Source: JANPCX01 sp050916095 (lineage in GTDB: Bacteria > Pseudomonadota > Gammaproteobacteria > Burkholderiales > Burkholderiaceae_C). Taken from it: 64,000 nucleotides of DNA. Numbering within the stretch: position 1 is the stretch's first letter; each line of letters starts with the position of its first letter. The stretch spans positions 3,596,001 to 3,660,000 of the forward strand of contig CP050901.1 in NCBI GenBank assembly GCA_050916095.1. The letters are read 5' to 3'. A model generated the notes under the pieces. The model was not told where the DNA came from, made no database searches, and was given only the letters and a program-made list of their open reading frames with translations. A program made the position numbers and the translations under genes. Below are positions 44,734 through 54,433 of this stretch, piece after piece.

Positions 44734-45259
44734 GAGTTCCCCTTCTGTCTCGATGAGATGTTGTGGATTATTTGGACTGACGTTGACGACAAACTTTGGT
44801 GCTAAATCTGGTGCTAAAAGCGCGGCCCTACAAAGTGCTTCGCCAGAGGTAGATGGTTTTCTCGGCTGGAATGCCTCAGCCCAAAAGGCGCCGTTTGCTC
44901 AGAAGATTCGGTGGCCAATACAAACACGATTGGCGCTTGAAAGCAGTCGGTTGAGAACACGAAGCTTAGCATAGCGACACACTATATCTGGGGGTCAACG
45001 ACAGCTCAAGCACTACCGCTAGCGTGTTTGTGTTGTGCGGCAATCTCGGACGGGGTGGAAAAATTTCGCATCATGGTGGGTTGAAGGTTGCATCACTTCG
45101 CGCCACCATCTCAAACACTGCGTGGTCATTGACGGGTTTGAAGCATCATGTTAAATACCGCGCCTTAGCCGCTCAAATCACGCGCCAAGCCGCATGAAAC
45201 TTGGCTTGGTGGTTTCGACAAACAGATCTTTGTTGTTTGAAAAAAATAGGGCTCCTCGA
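44734..45259. other. Long non-coding region upstream of nrdA
   Basis: 526 bp between ampD's stop and nrdA's start, with no convincing gene. It holds a short tandem repeat (TGGTGCTAAA twice, ~44798-44818), a DnaA-box-like TGTGGATTA near 44761, and an NrdR-like ACACTATATCTGG at 44980. A hairpin with arms CCAAGCC/GGCTTGG lies at 45185-45209 near the end of ampD. Confidence 0.5.
44980..44994 (-). promoter_or_regulatory. Possible NrdR box upstream of nrdA
   Basis: ACACTATATCTGG resembles one half of the NrdR repressor consensus (ACAC.ATAT..). A weaker ACACGAAGCTTAG lies 21 bp before it. NrdR sites normally come in pairs with fixed spacing, and the second one here is poor. Confidence 0.25.
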
Positions 45260-45850
45260 TCAAGTCGAGCCAGAACGATTGAGGCTTGCGGGAAAACACC
45301 GAGCACTCCAACCCAAAGACTGTCGCAAATAACCCCACTCAAAACCAGGACCAGGATCTGCCTTACGACCCGGCGCCACATGCTCATGGCCCACCACGGC
45401 ACGCACACCATGTTTTCGCCGCAAGCTGCGCAGCAAAGGGACCAAGCTGCGGTACTGCGCTGGCTCAAAGGGCTCCCCTTCCAAACCCTCCAATTCGATT
45501 CCAATGGAGAAATCGTTGCAGTTATCGCGTCCTTGCCAGTGCGAGGCTCCAGCGTGCCAAGCACGGTCATCGCAAGAAACATATTGAGTGATGCGCCCTC
45601 GCCGATCGATCACGAAATGCGCAGAAACCTGCAAGCCACGAATCTGCTCGAAATAGGGGTGGGCAGACCAATCGAGCTGGTTGGTGAATAGCTGCCCAAT
45701 GGCGTCACCCCCATAAACCCCTGGTGGCAAGCTAATGGAGTGCAGAACCACCAAATCAACCACCGCCGCGTCGGGTCGCGGCCCGACATTGGGCGATGGG
45801 CGGTGCCGGGCATATGCCCACCAACCATGGCCCCAAGTCGCGCGCTTCAA
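45260..45850 (-). CDS. ampD: 1,6-anhydro-N-acetylmuramyl-L-alanine amidase AmpD
   Basis: 196 aa from TTG 45850, which overlaps the pilR stop (TTGA); no ATG/GTG is available nearby. It cleaves the peptide from anhydro-muropeptides in cell-wall recycling and so keeps AmpR-controlled beta-lactamases off. Zinc ligands are visible in VVLHSISLPPG (His), DDRAWHAGASHW (His) and GRKADPGPGFEW (Asp). The NDFSIGIELEG block and VVGHEHVAPGR match the amidase_2 fold. Coupling to pilSR is by position only. Confidence 0.93.
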   Translation of the reverse strand: MKRATWGHGWWAYARHRPSPNVGPRPDAAVVDLVVLHSISLPPGVYGGDAIGQLFTNQLDWSAHPYFEQIRGLQVSAHFVIDRRGRITQYVSCDDRAWHAGASHWQGRDNCNDFSIGIELEGLEGEPFEPAQYRSLVPLLRSLRRKHGVRAVVGHEHVAPGRKADPGPGFEWGYLRQSLGWSARCFPASLNRSGST

Positions 45851-47466
45851 GTTTGAGAACCGCGACCGACCACGGCTCGCTCCGTATCGGTGCCATCCAG
45901 TGCATCGGCATCCGCGCCCACCAGAACCTTCAGGCGCGCCATCCGGTAGCGCATTTGCCGCAGGGACAAACCCAAGCTGGCACCTGCCGCCGTGCGGTTG
46001 TAGCGGTGCTGCTCGAGCGCGCGCAGCAGAATTTCCCGCTCTATTTGGTCAAGATGAACTTCGAGGTTGCTCGGCAGCGGCTGGGGCTCGTTTGAAACAA
46101 GCGTCGTGGGCAAGACTTCTGGTATTTCTCGGGTGTGGCGGGTGATGAGGTCCAGCTCTTGAGCGGCGCTGTCGGTGAACACGGTCTCAGGTAAGCCCAA
46201 CTCAAAAACATCAATGGTGCTGCTACCAGACAGCGCCAAAGCACGGTGCAGCAAGTTCTCGAGTTCACGCACATTGCCTGGAAACGGGTAACGGGCCAAG
46301 TGAACCAAAGCATCGGGTGAGAGTTGAGGCGTTGGTTGCACGCCAGCATCGCGGGCGATTCGGTCAAGCACGGCGTGACTGATGTCGGCCAAATCTTCCA
46401 GGCGCTCGCGCAGCGGCGGAACACGAATTTGAATGACGTTCAATCGGTAGTAGAGGTCTTGTCGAAACCGCCCCGCGTGAACCTCGGCACCCAAATCTTT
46501 GTGCGTTGCGCTGAGCAGGCGAACATTCACGGCCAGTTCAGCAACCGCCCCTACTGGCCTGACCGAGCGCTCTTGAACGGCGCGCAGCAACTTGCTCTGC
46601 ATGGCCAAGGGCAAATCCCCGATCTCATCCAGAAAGAGGGTTCCGCCATGGGCCGCTTGAAAAAAGCCCTCACGATCCTCATTGGCGCCAGTGAATGCGC
46701 CTTTGCGGTAGCCAAAAAACTCGGCTTCAAGGAGTTGTTCGGGAATGGCGCTGCAGTTGACAGCAACGAAGGCCTGTTTGCCACGCGGACTGACCTCATG
46801 AATAGCCCTGGCGACCAGTTCCTTGCCTGTACCGGATTCACCTTGAATCAGCACAGGAGCCATGCTTTGGCCTACTTTGTCAATCAAGGTGCGAACCTGT
46901 TGCAAAGCCGCCGAGCGCCCGGCCATGCGTTGAAAGGCAGCGCTGGCGGAGGCAGGGGGGGCCGCTGCGACAGCTGGTGTCATGAGCTTCCCCTGCGACC
47001 GCGGCTGGGGCAACGGGCTCGGGGACTCGGAGACCACCGCAGCAGGGGGAAAGCTAGACGATTGAAAGGGTGCGCCTGGGTCGGGACCGCGCCCCAAGGC
47101 CGATGCGACGACAGCACGAAACTGTTTCAGGTCCACCGGCTTGGTGAGGTAATCGTAGGCACCCGCTTTGAGCGCTTCGACCGCATTCTCTGCGGAGCCA
47201 TAGGCCGTGATGACGATGGTTTTCTCGTGTCGACCGGTTTCTTCCAGGCAACGCAAGACGTCCAAACCTGTGCCATCAGGCAAACGCATGTCGGTGATCA
47301 CAGCGTTGTATTGGCGCTCGCCCAACCGAGCAAGCGCTTCCTCCACCGTGGCGGCGGTTTCGATGTCATAGCCTTCACGCAGCAGCGTCAACTCGTACAA
47401 GGTGCGCAGATCGGGTTCGTCATCGACGACCAACAAACTCTGGGTGGAGGGCAAGGAAAGTGTCAT
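45847..47466 (-). CDS. pilR: Sigma-54 response regulator PilR
   Basis: 539 aa. The receiver domain has the phospho-acceptor Asp in VITDMRLPDGTG and Lys in YLTKPVD. A Pro-rich linker (~125-175) precedes the sigma-54 AAA+ domain with Walker A GESGTGKE, GAFTGA loop and Walker B GGTLFLDEIGDL. A Fis-type helix-turn-helix is at the C-terminus (NRTAAGASLGLSLRQMRYRMARL). Paired with PilS just upstream, it is expected to activate pilin transcription. The pilMNOPQ operon is 20 kb away in this window. Confidence 0.93.
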   Translation of the reverse strand: MTLSLPSTQSLLVVDDEPDLRTLYELTLLREGYDIETAATVEEALARLGERQYNAVITDMRLPDGTGLDVLRCLEETGRHEKTIVITAYGSAENAVEALKAGAYDYLTKPVDLKQFRAVVASALGRGPDPGAPFQSSSFPPAAVVSESPSPLPQPRSQGKLMTPAVAAAPPASASAAFQRMAGRSAALQQVRTLIDKVGQSMAPVLIQGESGTGKELVARAIHEVSPRGKQAFVAVNCSAIPEQLLEAEFFGYRKGAFTGANEDREGFFQAAHGGTLFLDEIGDLPLAMQSKLLRAVQERSVRPVGAVAELAVNVRLLSATHKDLGAEVHAGRFRQDLYYRLNVIQIRVPPLRERLEDLADISHAVLDRIARDAGVQPTPQLSPDALVHLARYPFPGNVRELENLLHRALALSGSSTIDVFELGLPETVFTDSAAQELDLITRHTREIPEVLPTTLVSNEPQPLPSNLEVHLDQIEREILLRALEQHRYNRTAAGASLGLSLRQMRYRMARLKVLVGADADALDGTDTERAVVGRGSQT

Positions 47467-47477
47467 GGGCCAGAAGT

Positions 47478-49517
47478 CTATGCCCTGTCCGGTGCATCAG
47501 GCTGTGGCATTTTCAACGAAGGTGAGGTTGCAGGGCTTTGTTTGGGCATGCGGACAAAAAACTCGTTGAAGGTGCCTGACTCAGTGCTGCGGCGGCGGTA
47601 GTCGATGCTGGCTCCGTAGCGTTCGCACAGCTCACGGCAAATATAAAGACCCAGCCCCGTGCCTCGGCTTCGCGTCGAGAAAAAAGGCTCAAACAAATGT
47701 TGCTCAACATCCTGAGGAATGGCTTCGCCATCACTGCAAACCAGCAATTGCAGGCCAGACAAACCATGCTCGGCGAAACTCACCTGCACACAACCCGGCC
47801 CACCGCTGGCATGGCGCTTGGCGTTGTCGAGCAAATTCACCAAAACACGCCGCAGGTGCTCGGTATCAAAAGCCCCAAATTGGGGTGTTTGCGGCAGCGT
47901 CAGGTACAGCAAGGACTCTGGCCCGATGGCGTTATGCGGCGCTGGTCCAGCGCCATCGGAGACAAAAAACCAAGTCAACCCCTGGGCCTGTGCCCACTCT
48001 TGGCATACCACCGACAAGACAGCAGCCACGTCGATCACACTGGCCTGAGCCCGCCCTCCTACCGCCACCTCCATGACGTCGTCAACGATTCGTTTGAGTC
48101 TGTCAACGTTCTCCGTCACCATTTGAGTGAGTTGACGCTGCGAGGCGGTGGTGGCGTCCTCAGACAACAAGGCATTGGCCTGAGAGATGGCGGCCAGCGG
48201 ATTGCGAATCTCATGTGCGATACCCGCCGAGATCCTACCCATCGCGGCGAGTTTCTCTTGCCTTGAGCGGGCCTGCATGCTGCGAACGTCCTCAAGCAAC
48301 AAGACACAAAGTTCTTCGTTCGAGGCACTGCCTTTGCGTCGCGTGAAGCGAATGCGCACCCGAACTGTCCGGGAAACACCGCCATCAAAAATGAGAGGCA
48401 CGTCACTGCCCTCTTCTGGCGCATGGCCCTCCAACAATGCCTGGTCAACGGCGCTGACTAACCTGTCCCACTCCGGAACACCACGCATGCGAAATGGGGC
48501 AGCGTTGCACATGCCTTGCGGCGCCAGCAGCCGCCTTGCCGCAGGGTTGGCCGCACGCACACGGCCTTTTTTGTCCACCACCAGCACGCCGTCTTGCATT
48601 TCTTCAATCATCAGACGATTGAGCTGGGCTTGTTGCCTGGCCAATTCCAGGCTGCCTTTGGCTGTCAACTCTTCCTTTGCGAGACGGCCCGCGAGCTCGC
48701 CCGCCAAGACGGCGATCACGAACAGGCCCATGCCGGTGAGCCCAGCCTGGGCCATCAAACTTGTGGCGGCCGCTTCACCGGACGCTGCGGACAACCAAGC
48801 CGCCGCCAGCAATGTCAAGGTCACCCCAGCAGCGGTTGCCAGGGCGGTCAAACGCGGCGTGAGCACGCCCGCCATCAACACAGGCAACACCAACATCGCC
48901 ACGTAATTGAAGTTGCCGGTGGGAGACAACAAGTGCAAGCCCGAAAAACAAGCAATGTCCACACCAACGGTGGCAGACCACTGCCTGCGGCTGAGTTTGT
49001 GCAGGTGAGGAGCGGCTGGACTCGGTTCCGCCTGAGCTTTTGCATCGGTGACTTGATTCGGATGCGATGACGACGACCGAGTACGCCTTGATCCCGGCAA
49101 CAACCAGGCCAGTACTGCCAGCACGGCGTAGACCACGCTGATGAGCACGATGTCGAGAGATGGCTTGCTACCAAAGTAACCCGCAGCAGCCAAGGCCAAC
49201 ACCAAGGCCAGACCCAAGGCAGCGCGGGCACCCAAAAAAGCACGGTAAATTCGCTCGAAGGCGTTGGCACCGACAGTGATCAACCGACGCGCTTGCCGGG
49301 ACAAAAACCGCGAATCTGCCTGCGCCTCTTGCGCGCCATGCCAGTCTCGCGCATGCTGGGAATCTTTGGTATCAAAAGGGTCGGCCTCGCCCTGCTCCGT
49401 GTCTGCGCTTACCCCGAGGGCACCGAACCACGACTCCTCAAGCGGTGACAAGGGCTCGCGGGCATGCCGCCTTCGGTCACCTCGACGACGTTCATATTTT
49501 CCAGAGGGGTCGTTCAT
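47478..49517 (-). CDS. pilS: Sensor histidine kinase PilS
   Basis: 679 aa. A ~90-residue charged cytoplasmic N-terminus (YERRRGDRRRHARE) precedes six membrane helices in two groups (~100-140 and ~185-275), a PAS domain (LMIEEMQDGVLVVDKKGRVRAANPAA), and the kinase core with phospho-acceptor H435 in IAHEIRNPLAAISQ. ATP-binding boxes are LVNLLDNAKRHA and TRSRGTGLGLYICRELCERYG. The membrane part is thought to sense pilin levels. It sits 11 bp upstream of pilR. Confidence 0.93.
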   Translation of the reverse strand: MNDPSGKYERRRGDRRRHAREPLSPLEESWFGALGVSADTEQGEADPFDTKDSQHARDWHGAQEAQADSRFLSRQARRLITVGANAFERIYRAFLGARAALGLALVLALAAAGYFGSKPSLDIVLISVVYAVLAVLAWLLPGSRRTRSSSSHPNQVTDAKAQAEPSPAAPHLHKLSRRQWSATVGVDIACFSGLHLLSPTGNFNYVAMLVLPVLMAGVLTPRLTALATAAGVTLTLLAAAWLSAASGEAAATSLMAQAGLTGMGLFVIAVLAGELAGRLAKEELTAKGSLELARQQAQLNRLMIEEMQDGVLVVDKKGRVRAANPAARRLLAPQGMCNAAPFRMRGVPEWDRLVSAVDQALLEGHAPEEGSDVPLIFDGGVSRTVRVRIRFTRRKGSASNEELCVLLLEDVRSMQARSRQEKLAAMGRISAGIAHEIRNPLAAISQANALLSEDATTASQRQLTQMVTENVDRLKRIVDDVMEVAVGGRAQASVIDVAAVLSVVCQEWAQAQGLTWFFVSDGAGPAPHNAIGPESLLYLTLPQTPQFGAFDTEHLRRVLVNLLDNAKRHASGGPGCVQVSFAEHGLSGLQLLVCSDGEAIPQDVEQHLFEPFFSTRSRGTGLGLYICRELCERYGASIDYRRRSTESGTFNEFFVRMPKQSPATSPSLKMPQPDAPDRA

Positions 49518-49547
49518 GGTTGTTGCGGAATCCTCGAAGCCCGTCCC

Positions 49548-49811
49548 TCAGGGGCCGGCGGGATCCGCTTGGTAGGCTTGCAGATGGGCTTGACCGCAGA
49601 ACGCTTTGTCACCCGACCAAACGGCTTCACTGCCTGGCAAATGCAGCTGGCAGTAAGCGCAGGCCACCATGGTTTCTTGAGTGGCAGGGTCTTCGATCGG
49701 CGCACGAACCTCTTCCCGCCGAGACACATCGCCAGAAATGCGATCTCGAAACAGCCCACGCAACAACCACCACACGCCCAAAGCCACCAACAACATCAGT
49801 AAGGTCTTCAT
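49548..49811 (-). CDS. PP0621-family small membrane protein
   Basis: 87 aa from ATG 49811 (MKTLLMLLVALGVWWLLRGLF, a membrane anchor). The soluble part ends with a metal-binding pattern: CAYCQLHLPGSEAVWSGDKAFC then GQAHLQ, i.e. CxxC plus Cys and His. This is the usual layout of the PP0621 family, often found beside pilS, as here (30 bp upstream). The function is not known; a membrane-tethered zinc protein is inferred. Confidence 0.82.
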   Translation of the reverse strand: MKTLLMLLVALGVWWLLRGLFRDRISGDVSRREEVRAPIEDPATQETMVACAYCQLHLPGSEAVWSGDKAFCGQAHLQAYQADPAGP

Positions 49812-49907
49812 CGTTTTCGGTCTTCTAAAAGTTATCAGCAATAGGACACCAACAGACCAAGGCGTGAAAAGCAAATCGTGTGAGGCAATTTTCGCTCGTC
49901 GCACACC

Positions 49908-50759
49908 CTAAACCGATGCCCGTTGCAACACAACCTGCAGCACGAAACGCGATCCCACATACGCCAATAGCAGCAGACCTGCGCCTACAAACAACCAGCG
50001 TGTCGCGACAGGGCCACGCCAGCCCAAGGTTTGTCGTCCTAGCAGCAAAGCGGCAAATACGACCCAGGCCAGAAGCGACAGCACCGTTTTATGGTCCCAG
50101 CGCCACGGCGCTGAGAACCACCAGCCAATCAAGAGCGCGGCGGTCAGCACCACAAAACCCCACGCCACGAAACGAAATGTCAATTGCTCCAACTTCAGCA
50201 AAGGCAAACCCAAAGGGGTAGACATCTTGGCGTGCAGACGCATTTGACGGTCCGCACGACTCAACCAAGCACCGTGCAACACGGCCGCACCAAAGAGTCC
50301 GTAAGACGCCATGCCCAGCACCCAATGCAAAGGCTGCCATGGCGACAGCGCAGGGTGGGTCACAGCGCCCGGGAAAAACCAAGCCAACGCCACCGCGAGC
50401 ACACCCAGCCATGCCAAGCTGCGCCGCATCGCGCTGATCGGCAAAAAACGGCTCTCCAGCATGTAAACCGTCAGCACCAGCCAAACTGTCACCGATAGAG
50501 CGGGGGCAAAACCAAACCTGGCACCTTGCACAAGCAATGCGTCGCCCGCACCGCCCCCCCCAAGCGTGGTTTCAAAAAAGATGGCCACCGCATGTGCCAT
50601 CCATGAGCACAATAAAACGACTTGCAATGGCCGCGTCTTTGAATCTGGGATCAAAGCCGCACAACCGTACAGCAACACGGCCAAGCCGCTGAACACTGCG
50701 GTTCCCATCGACCACCCTGGCCCCAAGGTTTGTGAAAGAAAGTCGGGCGATAGAATCAT
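49908..50759 (-). CDS. CcsA/HemX-type cytochrome c assembly protein (YpjD-like)
   Basis: 283 aa from ATG 50759; the frame stays open upstream to 51770 but that part is antisense to ffh. Eight membrane helices are apparent. The CcsA-like WxWD motif is visible in SAPWRWDHKTVLSLLAWV, and a conserved His lies in PWQPLHWVLGMASYG. Members handle heme or assist cytochrome c maturation in the inner membrane; the exact role of the YpjD branch is not fixed. It is divergent from ffh, an arrangement recurrent in Proteobacteria. Confidence 0.87.
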   Translation of the reverse strand: MILSPDFLSQTLGPGWSMGTAVFSGLAVLLYGCAALIPDSKTRPLQVVLLCSWMAHAVAIFFETTLGGGGAGDALLVQGARFGFAPALSVTVWLVLTVYMLESRFLPISAMRRSLAWLGVLAVALAWFFPGAVTHPALSPWQPLHWVLGMASYGLFGAAVLHGAWLSRADRQMRLHAKMSTPLGLPLLKLEQLTFRFVAWGFVVLTAALLIGWWFSAPWRWDHKTVLSLLAWVVFAALLLGRQTLGWRGPVATRWLFVGAGLLLLAYVGSRFVLQVVLQRASV

Positions 50760-50843
50760 TCGCGCAGTGTACTTTCGCTGCCCCGGGCCTGCCGCACGAC
50801 GCAGCGCCCGCCCACCCCAACCCCTGATACTGCGACTCCCATC

Positions 50844-52223
50844 ATGGCCTCCACCCTCACCGACAGGCTGAGCCGCCTCGTCAAAACGATGCGCGGACAA
50901 GCGCGCATCACCGAAGACAACGTGCAAGACATGCTGCGTGAAGTGCGCATGGCCTTGCTGGAGGCCGATGTGGCACTGCCTGTGGTGCGTGACTTCATCG
51001 CACGCGTCAAAGACAAAGCACTGGGCGCGGAAGTGGTGGGGTCGCTGTCGCCAGGCCAAGCTTTGGTGGGCATCGTCAACCGCGAACTGGCTGCCACCAT
51101 GGGCGATGGTGTAGCCGATATCAATTTGGCAACACAACCCCCGGCAGTCATCTTGATGGCTGGATTGCAAGGTGCGGGCAAAACCACCACCACCGCCAAG
51201 CTGGCCAAACACCTGATTGAAAAACGCAAGAAAAAAGTGCTGACCGTGTCGGCCGACGTCTACCGCCCTGCTGCCATCGAACAGCTCAAGATGGTCAGCA
51301 AGCAAGCTGGTGCCGAGTGGTTTCCTTCTACCGCCAACGACCAACCATTGTTGATTGCACGTGCGGCCTTGGACTACGCACGCAAGCACTATTTCGACGT
51401 GCTGCTGGTCGACACGGCGGGTCGTTTGGCCATTGACGAAGCCTTGATGCGAGAAATCGCAGCGCTGCATGCGGAGCTGCAGCCCATTGAAACACTGTTC
51501 GTGGTCGATGCCATGCAAGGCCAAGACGCGGTCAACACCGCCAAGGCCTTCAAAGAGGCCTTGCCGCTGACCGGCATCGTGCTGACGAAAATGGACGGCG
51601 ACTCTCGCGGTGGCGCTGCACTGTCGGTGCGTCAAATCACTGGAGCGCCCATCAAATTTGCGGGCGTCAGCGAAAAGATTGATGGCTTGGAAGTGTTCGA
51701 TGCAGAACGCCATGCGCAGCGCGTGCTGGGCATGGGCGACATCGTGGCCCTGGTTGAACAAATCAGCCAAGGCGCCGACATGGCCGCCGCGCAGAAATTG
51801 GCTGACAAAGTCAAATCAGGTGATAGCTTTGACCTGAACGATTTTTTGTCGCAAATTTCTCAGATGAAAAAAATGGGGGGTCTGTCCAACCTGATGGACA
51901 AATTGCCCTCTCAACTCACGGCCAAGGCCGGTCAAATGGGCCAAGCCGACATGGACCGCGCCGAACGCGATGTGCGGCGCATGGAAGGCATCATTTGCTC
52001 GATGACACCCCAAGAGCGCCGCAAACCTGATTTGCTCAAAGCGACACGCAAACGTCGCGTCGCAGCGGGTGCTGGCGTTCAGGTTCAAGACGTCAACCGC
52101 ATGCTCAATCAATTTGAGCAAATGCGCGACATGATGAAAAAAATGAAAGGCGGCGGCCTGATGAAGATGATGAAGCGCATGGGTGGGATGGGCGGCATGA
52201 AAGGCCCAAGCGGGTTTCGGTGA
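50844..52223 (+). CDS. ffh: Signal recognition particle protein Ffh
   Basis: 459 aa. The N-domain (LTDRLSRLVKTMRGQARITEDN) is followed by the G-domain with P-loop GLQGAGKTTTTAKLA, DTAGRLAIDEALM and TKMDGDSRGGAAL, then the Met-rich M-domain that binds 4.5S RNA and signal peptides. The C-terminus is an extreme Met/Lys/Gly run (MKKMKGGGLMKMMKRMGG). It targets inner-membrane proteins co-translationally together with FtsY, encoded 1 kb away. No 4.5S RNA gene was seen in the window. Confidence 0.97.
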   Translation: MASTLTDRLSRLVKTMRGQARITEDNVQDMLREVRMALLEADVALPVVRDFIARVKDKALGAEVVGSLSPGQALVGIVNRELAATMGDGVADINLATQPPAVILMAGLQGAGKTTTTAKLAKHLIEKRKKKVLTVSADVYRPAAIEQLKMVSKQAGAEWFPSTANDQPLLIARAALDYARKHYFDVLLVDTAGRLAIDEALMREIAALHAELQPIETLFVVDAMQGQDAVNTAKAFKEALPLTGIVLTKMDGDSRGGAALSVRQITGAPIKFAGVSEKIDGLEVFDAERHAQRVLGMGDIVALVEQISQGADMAAAQKLADKVKSGDSFDLNDFLSQISQMKKMGGLSNLMDKLPSQLTAKAGQMGQADMDRAERDVRRMEGIICSMTPQERRKPDLLKATRKRRVAAGAGVQVQDVNRMLNQFEQMRDMMKKMKGGGLMKMMKRMGGMGGMKGPSGFR

Positions 52224-52368
52224 GACAGGGACGGATTAGCGCCCCCGAACGGCTGCGACTTTGTAACCATTTGTTGCGCGCTGCCGGTTGAGCGTCGCTA
52301 CGCAAGGGCTAGCCATATTGACCGAGCAAAGTAGGGCCGCTATGGTCGGCGCATGATTCAACATTGCG

Positions 52369-53136
52369 GTGCTTGATGTGACCACCTTACTGATCTCTTT
52401 GATAGTGCTTGTGGCGGTGATTTTTTGGTACATCCGCATCCGCCCGGGTCAAGCGCGAGTTGGCGACTCACCAGAACATGTCGACACCGTCATTGGCTGG
52501 CAACCACGCGCCACACGACTGATGACAGCGGCAGAACAGCAGGCTTACGACACCCTGCGCGAGGCACTGCCTGAGTACATGGTGCTCTCCCAAGTACCGC
52601 TTGCACGATTTATCAAGGTGGGCACCCGTTATTCCTATGCCGAATGGCTGCGACGCGTGGGTAACCAGTGCGCAGACTTGGTGGTTTGCAATCGCAGCAG
52701 CAAGGTCTTGGCGGTGATTGAAATTCACAGCAAAACATCCGACAGCAACCCACGGGCGGCGAAACGTCATGCGCGTAAAGCCCGCTCGCTCAAGGCAGCA
52801 GGCGTGGCGCTGCATGTTTGGTCAGAGCAAGGGTTGCCCTCCGCGGCCAAAGTACGTGCTTTGTTGTGGAGCTCCTCTGAGGCGACCACGGAACTGGCGG
52901 GCTTGGCCCCCCCTGCTTCCCCCGCACCTGTCGCAGCCAATGTGGTTCAACTTCCGACCAAAGCGACGCAGGCGACCGTGGCTCGGCATCATGACGATGC
53001 CGTGGTTGTGGACGATGGTGCCGAGTTCAATGACGCTCCGCCTTCCACCTGGTTTGACGACCTGGACTCCTCCCCGATGCCGTTGGCCCCGCTCACCACC
53101 AACAACACTCCTGCAGTGCAGCGTTCCAGGCAGTGA
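52369..53136 (+). CDS. Membrane-anchored DUF2726 protein
   Basis: 255 aa from GTG 52369. One N-terminal membrane helix (residues ~6-24, TLLISLIVLVAVIFWYI) precedes a DUF2726 domain (~50-165): LREALPEYMVLSQVPLARFI, CADLVVCNRSSKVLAVIEIHSK. The spaced Asp and Glu plus downstream basic residues recall a restriction endonuclease-like core, but the usual catalytic Lys pattern is not clean. The last ~80 residues are low-complexity and acidic. The function is unknown. Confidence 0.82.
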   Translation: MLDVTTLLISLIVLVAVIFWYIRIRPGQARVGDSPEHVDTVIGWQPRATRLMTAAEQQAYDTLREALPEYMVLSQVPLARFIKVGTRYSYAEWLRRVGNQCADLVVCNRSSKVLAVIEIHSKTSDSNPRAAKRHARKARSLKAAGVALHVWSEQGLPSAAKVRALLWSSSEATTELAGLAPPASPAPVAANVVQLPTKATQATVARHHDDAVVVDDGAEFNDAPPSTWFDDLDSSPMPLAPLTTNNTPAVQRSRQ

Positions 53137-53143
53137 GCGCGAC

Positions 53144-54217
53144 TCACCCAAGCAGCGCCTGAGCAAACTCCTTCGCGTTGAAGGTTTCCAGGTCTTCCAG
53201 TTGTTCGCCCACGCCCACAAAGTAAATACTCAAAGGTCGGCGAGCGTGTGACTGGTTGTTGGCATCGCGTTCACGCGCCCACAGCGCCATTGCAGCCACC
53301 GCACCGCCTTTGGCCGTTCCATCAAGTTTGGTAATGATGACGCCAGTCAGCCCCAAGGCCTGGTCAAACGCCTTAACTTGCGCCAGCGCGTTCTGACCGG
53401 TGTTGCCATCGACCACCAAAAGCACCTCATGCGGCGCGCCCTCTTGCGCTTTGCCAATCACGCGCTGAATCTTGCGCAGCTCTTCCATCAAATGCAACTG
53501 CGTGGGCAGTCGGCCCGCAGTGTCGGCAATCACCACGTCACACCCTCGGGCTTTGCCAGCCACCACGGCATCAAAACTCACCGCCGCAGGGTCGCCGCCC
53601 TCTTGGCTCACAAACTCAACCGGTGCCCGCGCACTGGCTGAACCTGCGACATCCGCACGGTTGGCCCACACGGCCAACTGCTCTTTGGCTGCGGCACGAA
53701 AGGTGTCCGCTGCCGCCAACAACACACGCTGACCCGCGTTTGACAAATGCAAGGTGAGCTTGCCGATGCTGGTGGTTTTGCCTGCACCATTGACACCCAC
53801 AACCATCATCACCGTCGGCTTGTGCTGCCCGACAGACACAGGCGCCTGCATAGGCGCCAACAACTCCGCCAACGCCTCAGCCAACAAACCCTTCACCTGC
53901 GCCGGGTCAGTGGCCTTGCTGTCTTTGACCCGACGTTTCAAGTCGGACAACAGGTATTCGGTGGCATGCACACCCGCATCAGCCATCAAGAGTGCCGACT
54001 CCAACTCCTCGTACAGGTTGTCGTCGATCTGTGTTCCAGTGAAAACCTGGGCGAGCGCAGAGCCCGTTTTACGCAGCCCCTGGCGCAGCTTGCCCAACCA
54101 GGATTGGCGAGGCGCTGGATCAGGAGTTGCTTCGGCAGCAACCACCTCTTGCGGTTGAAGAATTGGTTTTGCGGCCGTCGGTTCGACAGCCGGTTTTTTC
54201 TTGAAGAAACTGAACAT
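53144..54217 (-). CDS. ftsY: Signal recognition particle receptor FtsY
   Basis: 357 aa from ATG 54217 (MFSFFKKKPAVEP); an open frame to 54277 exists but the short form starts with the typical FtsY N-terminus. The acidic/Pro A-region is short. The N-domain (LRQGLRKTGSALAQVF) and G-domain carry P-loop GVNGAGKTTSIGKL, AADTFRAAAKEQL, DTAGRLPTQLHLMEEL and TKLDGTAKGGAV. It docks the SRP-ribosome complex to the membrane. Convergent with the DUF2726 gene (7 bp apart). Confidence 0.96.
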   Translation of the reverse strand: MFSFFKKKPAVEPTAAKPILQPQEVVAAEATPDPAPRQSWLGKLRQGLRKTGSALAQVFTGTQIDDNLYEELESALLMADAGVHATEYLLSDLKRRVKDSKATDPAQVKGLLAEALAELLAPMQAPVSVGQHKPTVMMVVGVNGAGKTTSIGKLTLHLSNAGQRVLLAAADTFRAAAKEQLAVWANRADVAGSASARAPVEFVSQEGGDPAAVSFDAVVAGKARGCDVVIADTAGRLPTQLHLMEELRKIQRVIGKAQEGAPHEVLLVVDGNTGQNALAQVKAFDQALGLTGVIITKLDGTAKGGAVAAMALWARERDANNQSHARRPLSIYFVGVGEQLEDLETFNAKEFAQALLG

Positions 54218-54286
54218 GAGGGATAGGCACCCAGCGAGAGTGCCTGTTGAAATCAATGGAAAAACTCTGAAGAACAAACACCGAAA

Positions 54287-54315
54287 TCGGCAGGTCGCCA
54301 GATCACAGTTATAAT
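54287..54315 (+). promoter_or_regulatory. Sigma-70 promoter of tRNA-Met
   Basis: TCGGCA (54287-54292) and a perfect TATAAT (54310-54315), 17 bp apart; transcription would begin at about 54322, just before the mature tRNA end at 54326. This is the best promoter match in the window. Confidence 0.65.
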
Positions 54316-54325
54316 TTTGGGCTCA

Positions 54326-54402
<77 letters not shown>

Positions 54403-54433
54403 AATTCATTTAAACAGCCACTGGATACACACC

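Noticed and set aside
45185..45209. Hairpin near the ampD stop as terminator
   Set aside because: Stem CCAAGCC/GGCTTGG is present but no T-run follows in either direction.
46324..47601. 425-codon plus-strand frame opposite pilR
   Set aside because: Complementary shadow of PilR; the AAA+ motifs are all on the minus strand.
50760..51770. Upstream extension of the CcsA-like frame opposite ffh
   Set aside because: The extension is antisense to conserved Ffh and lacks protein character; ATG 50759 gives the normal family length.
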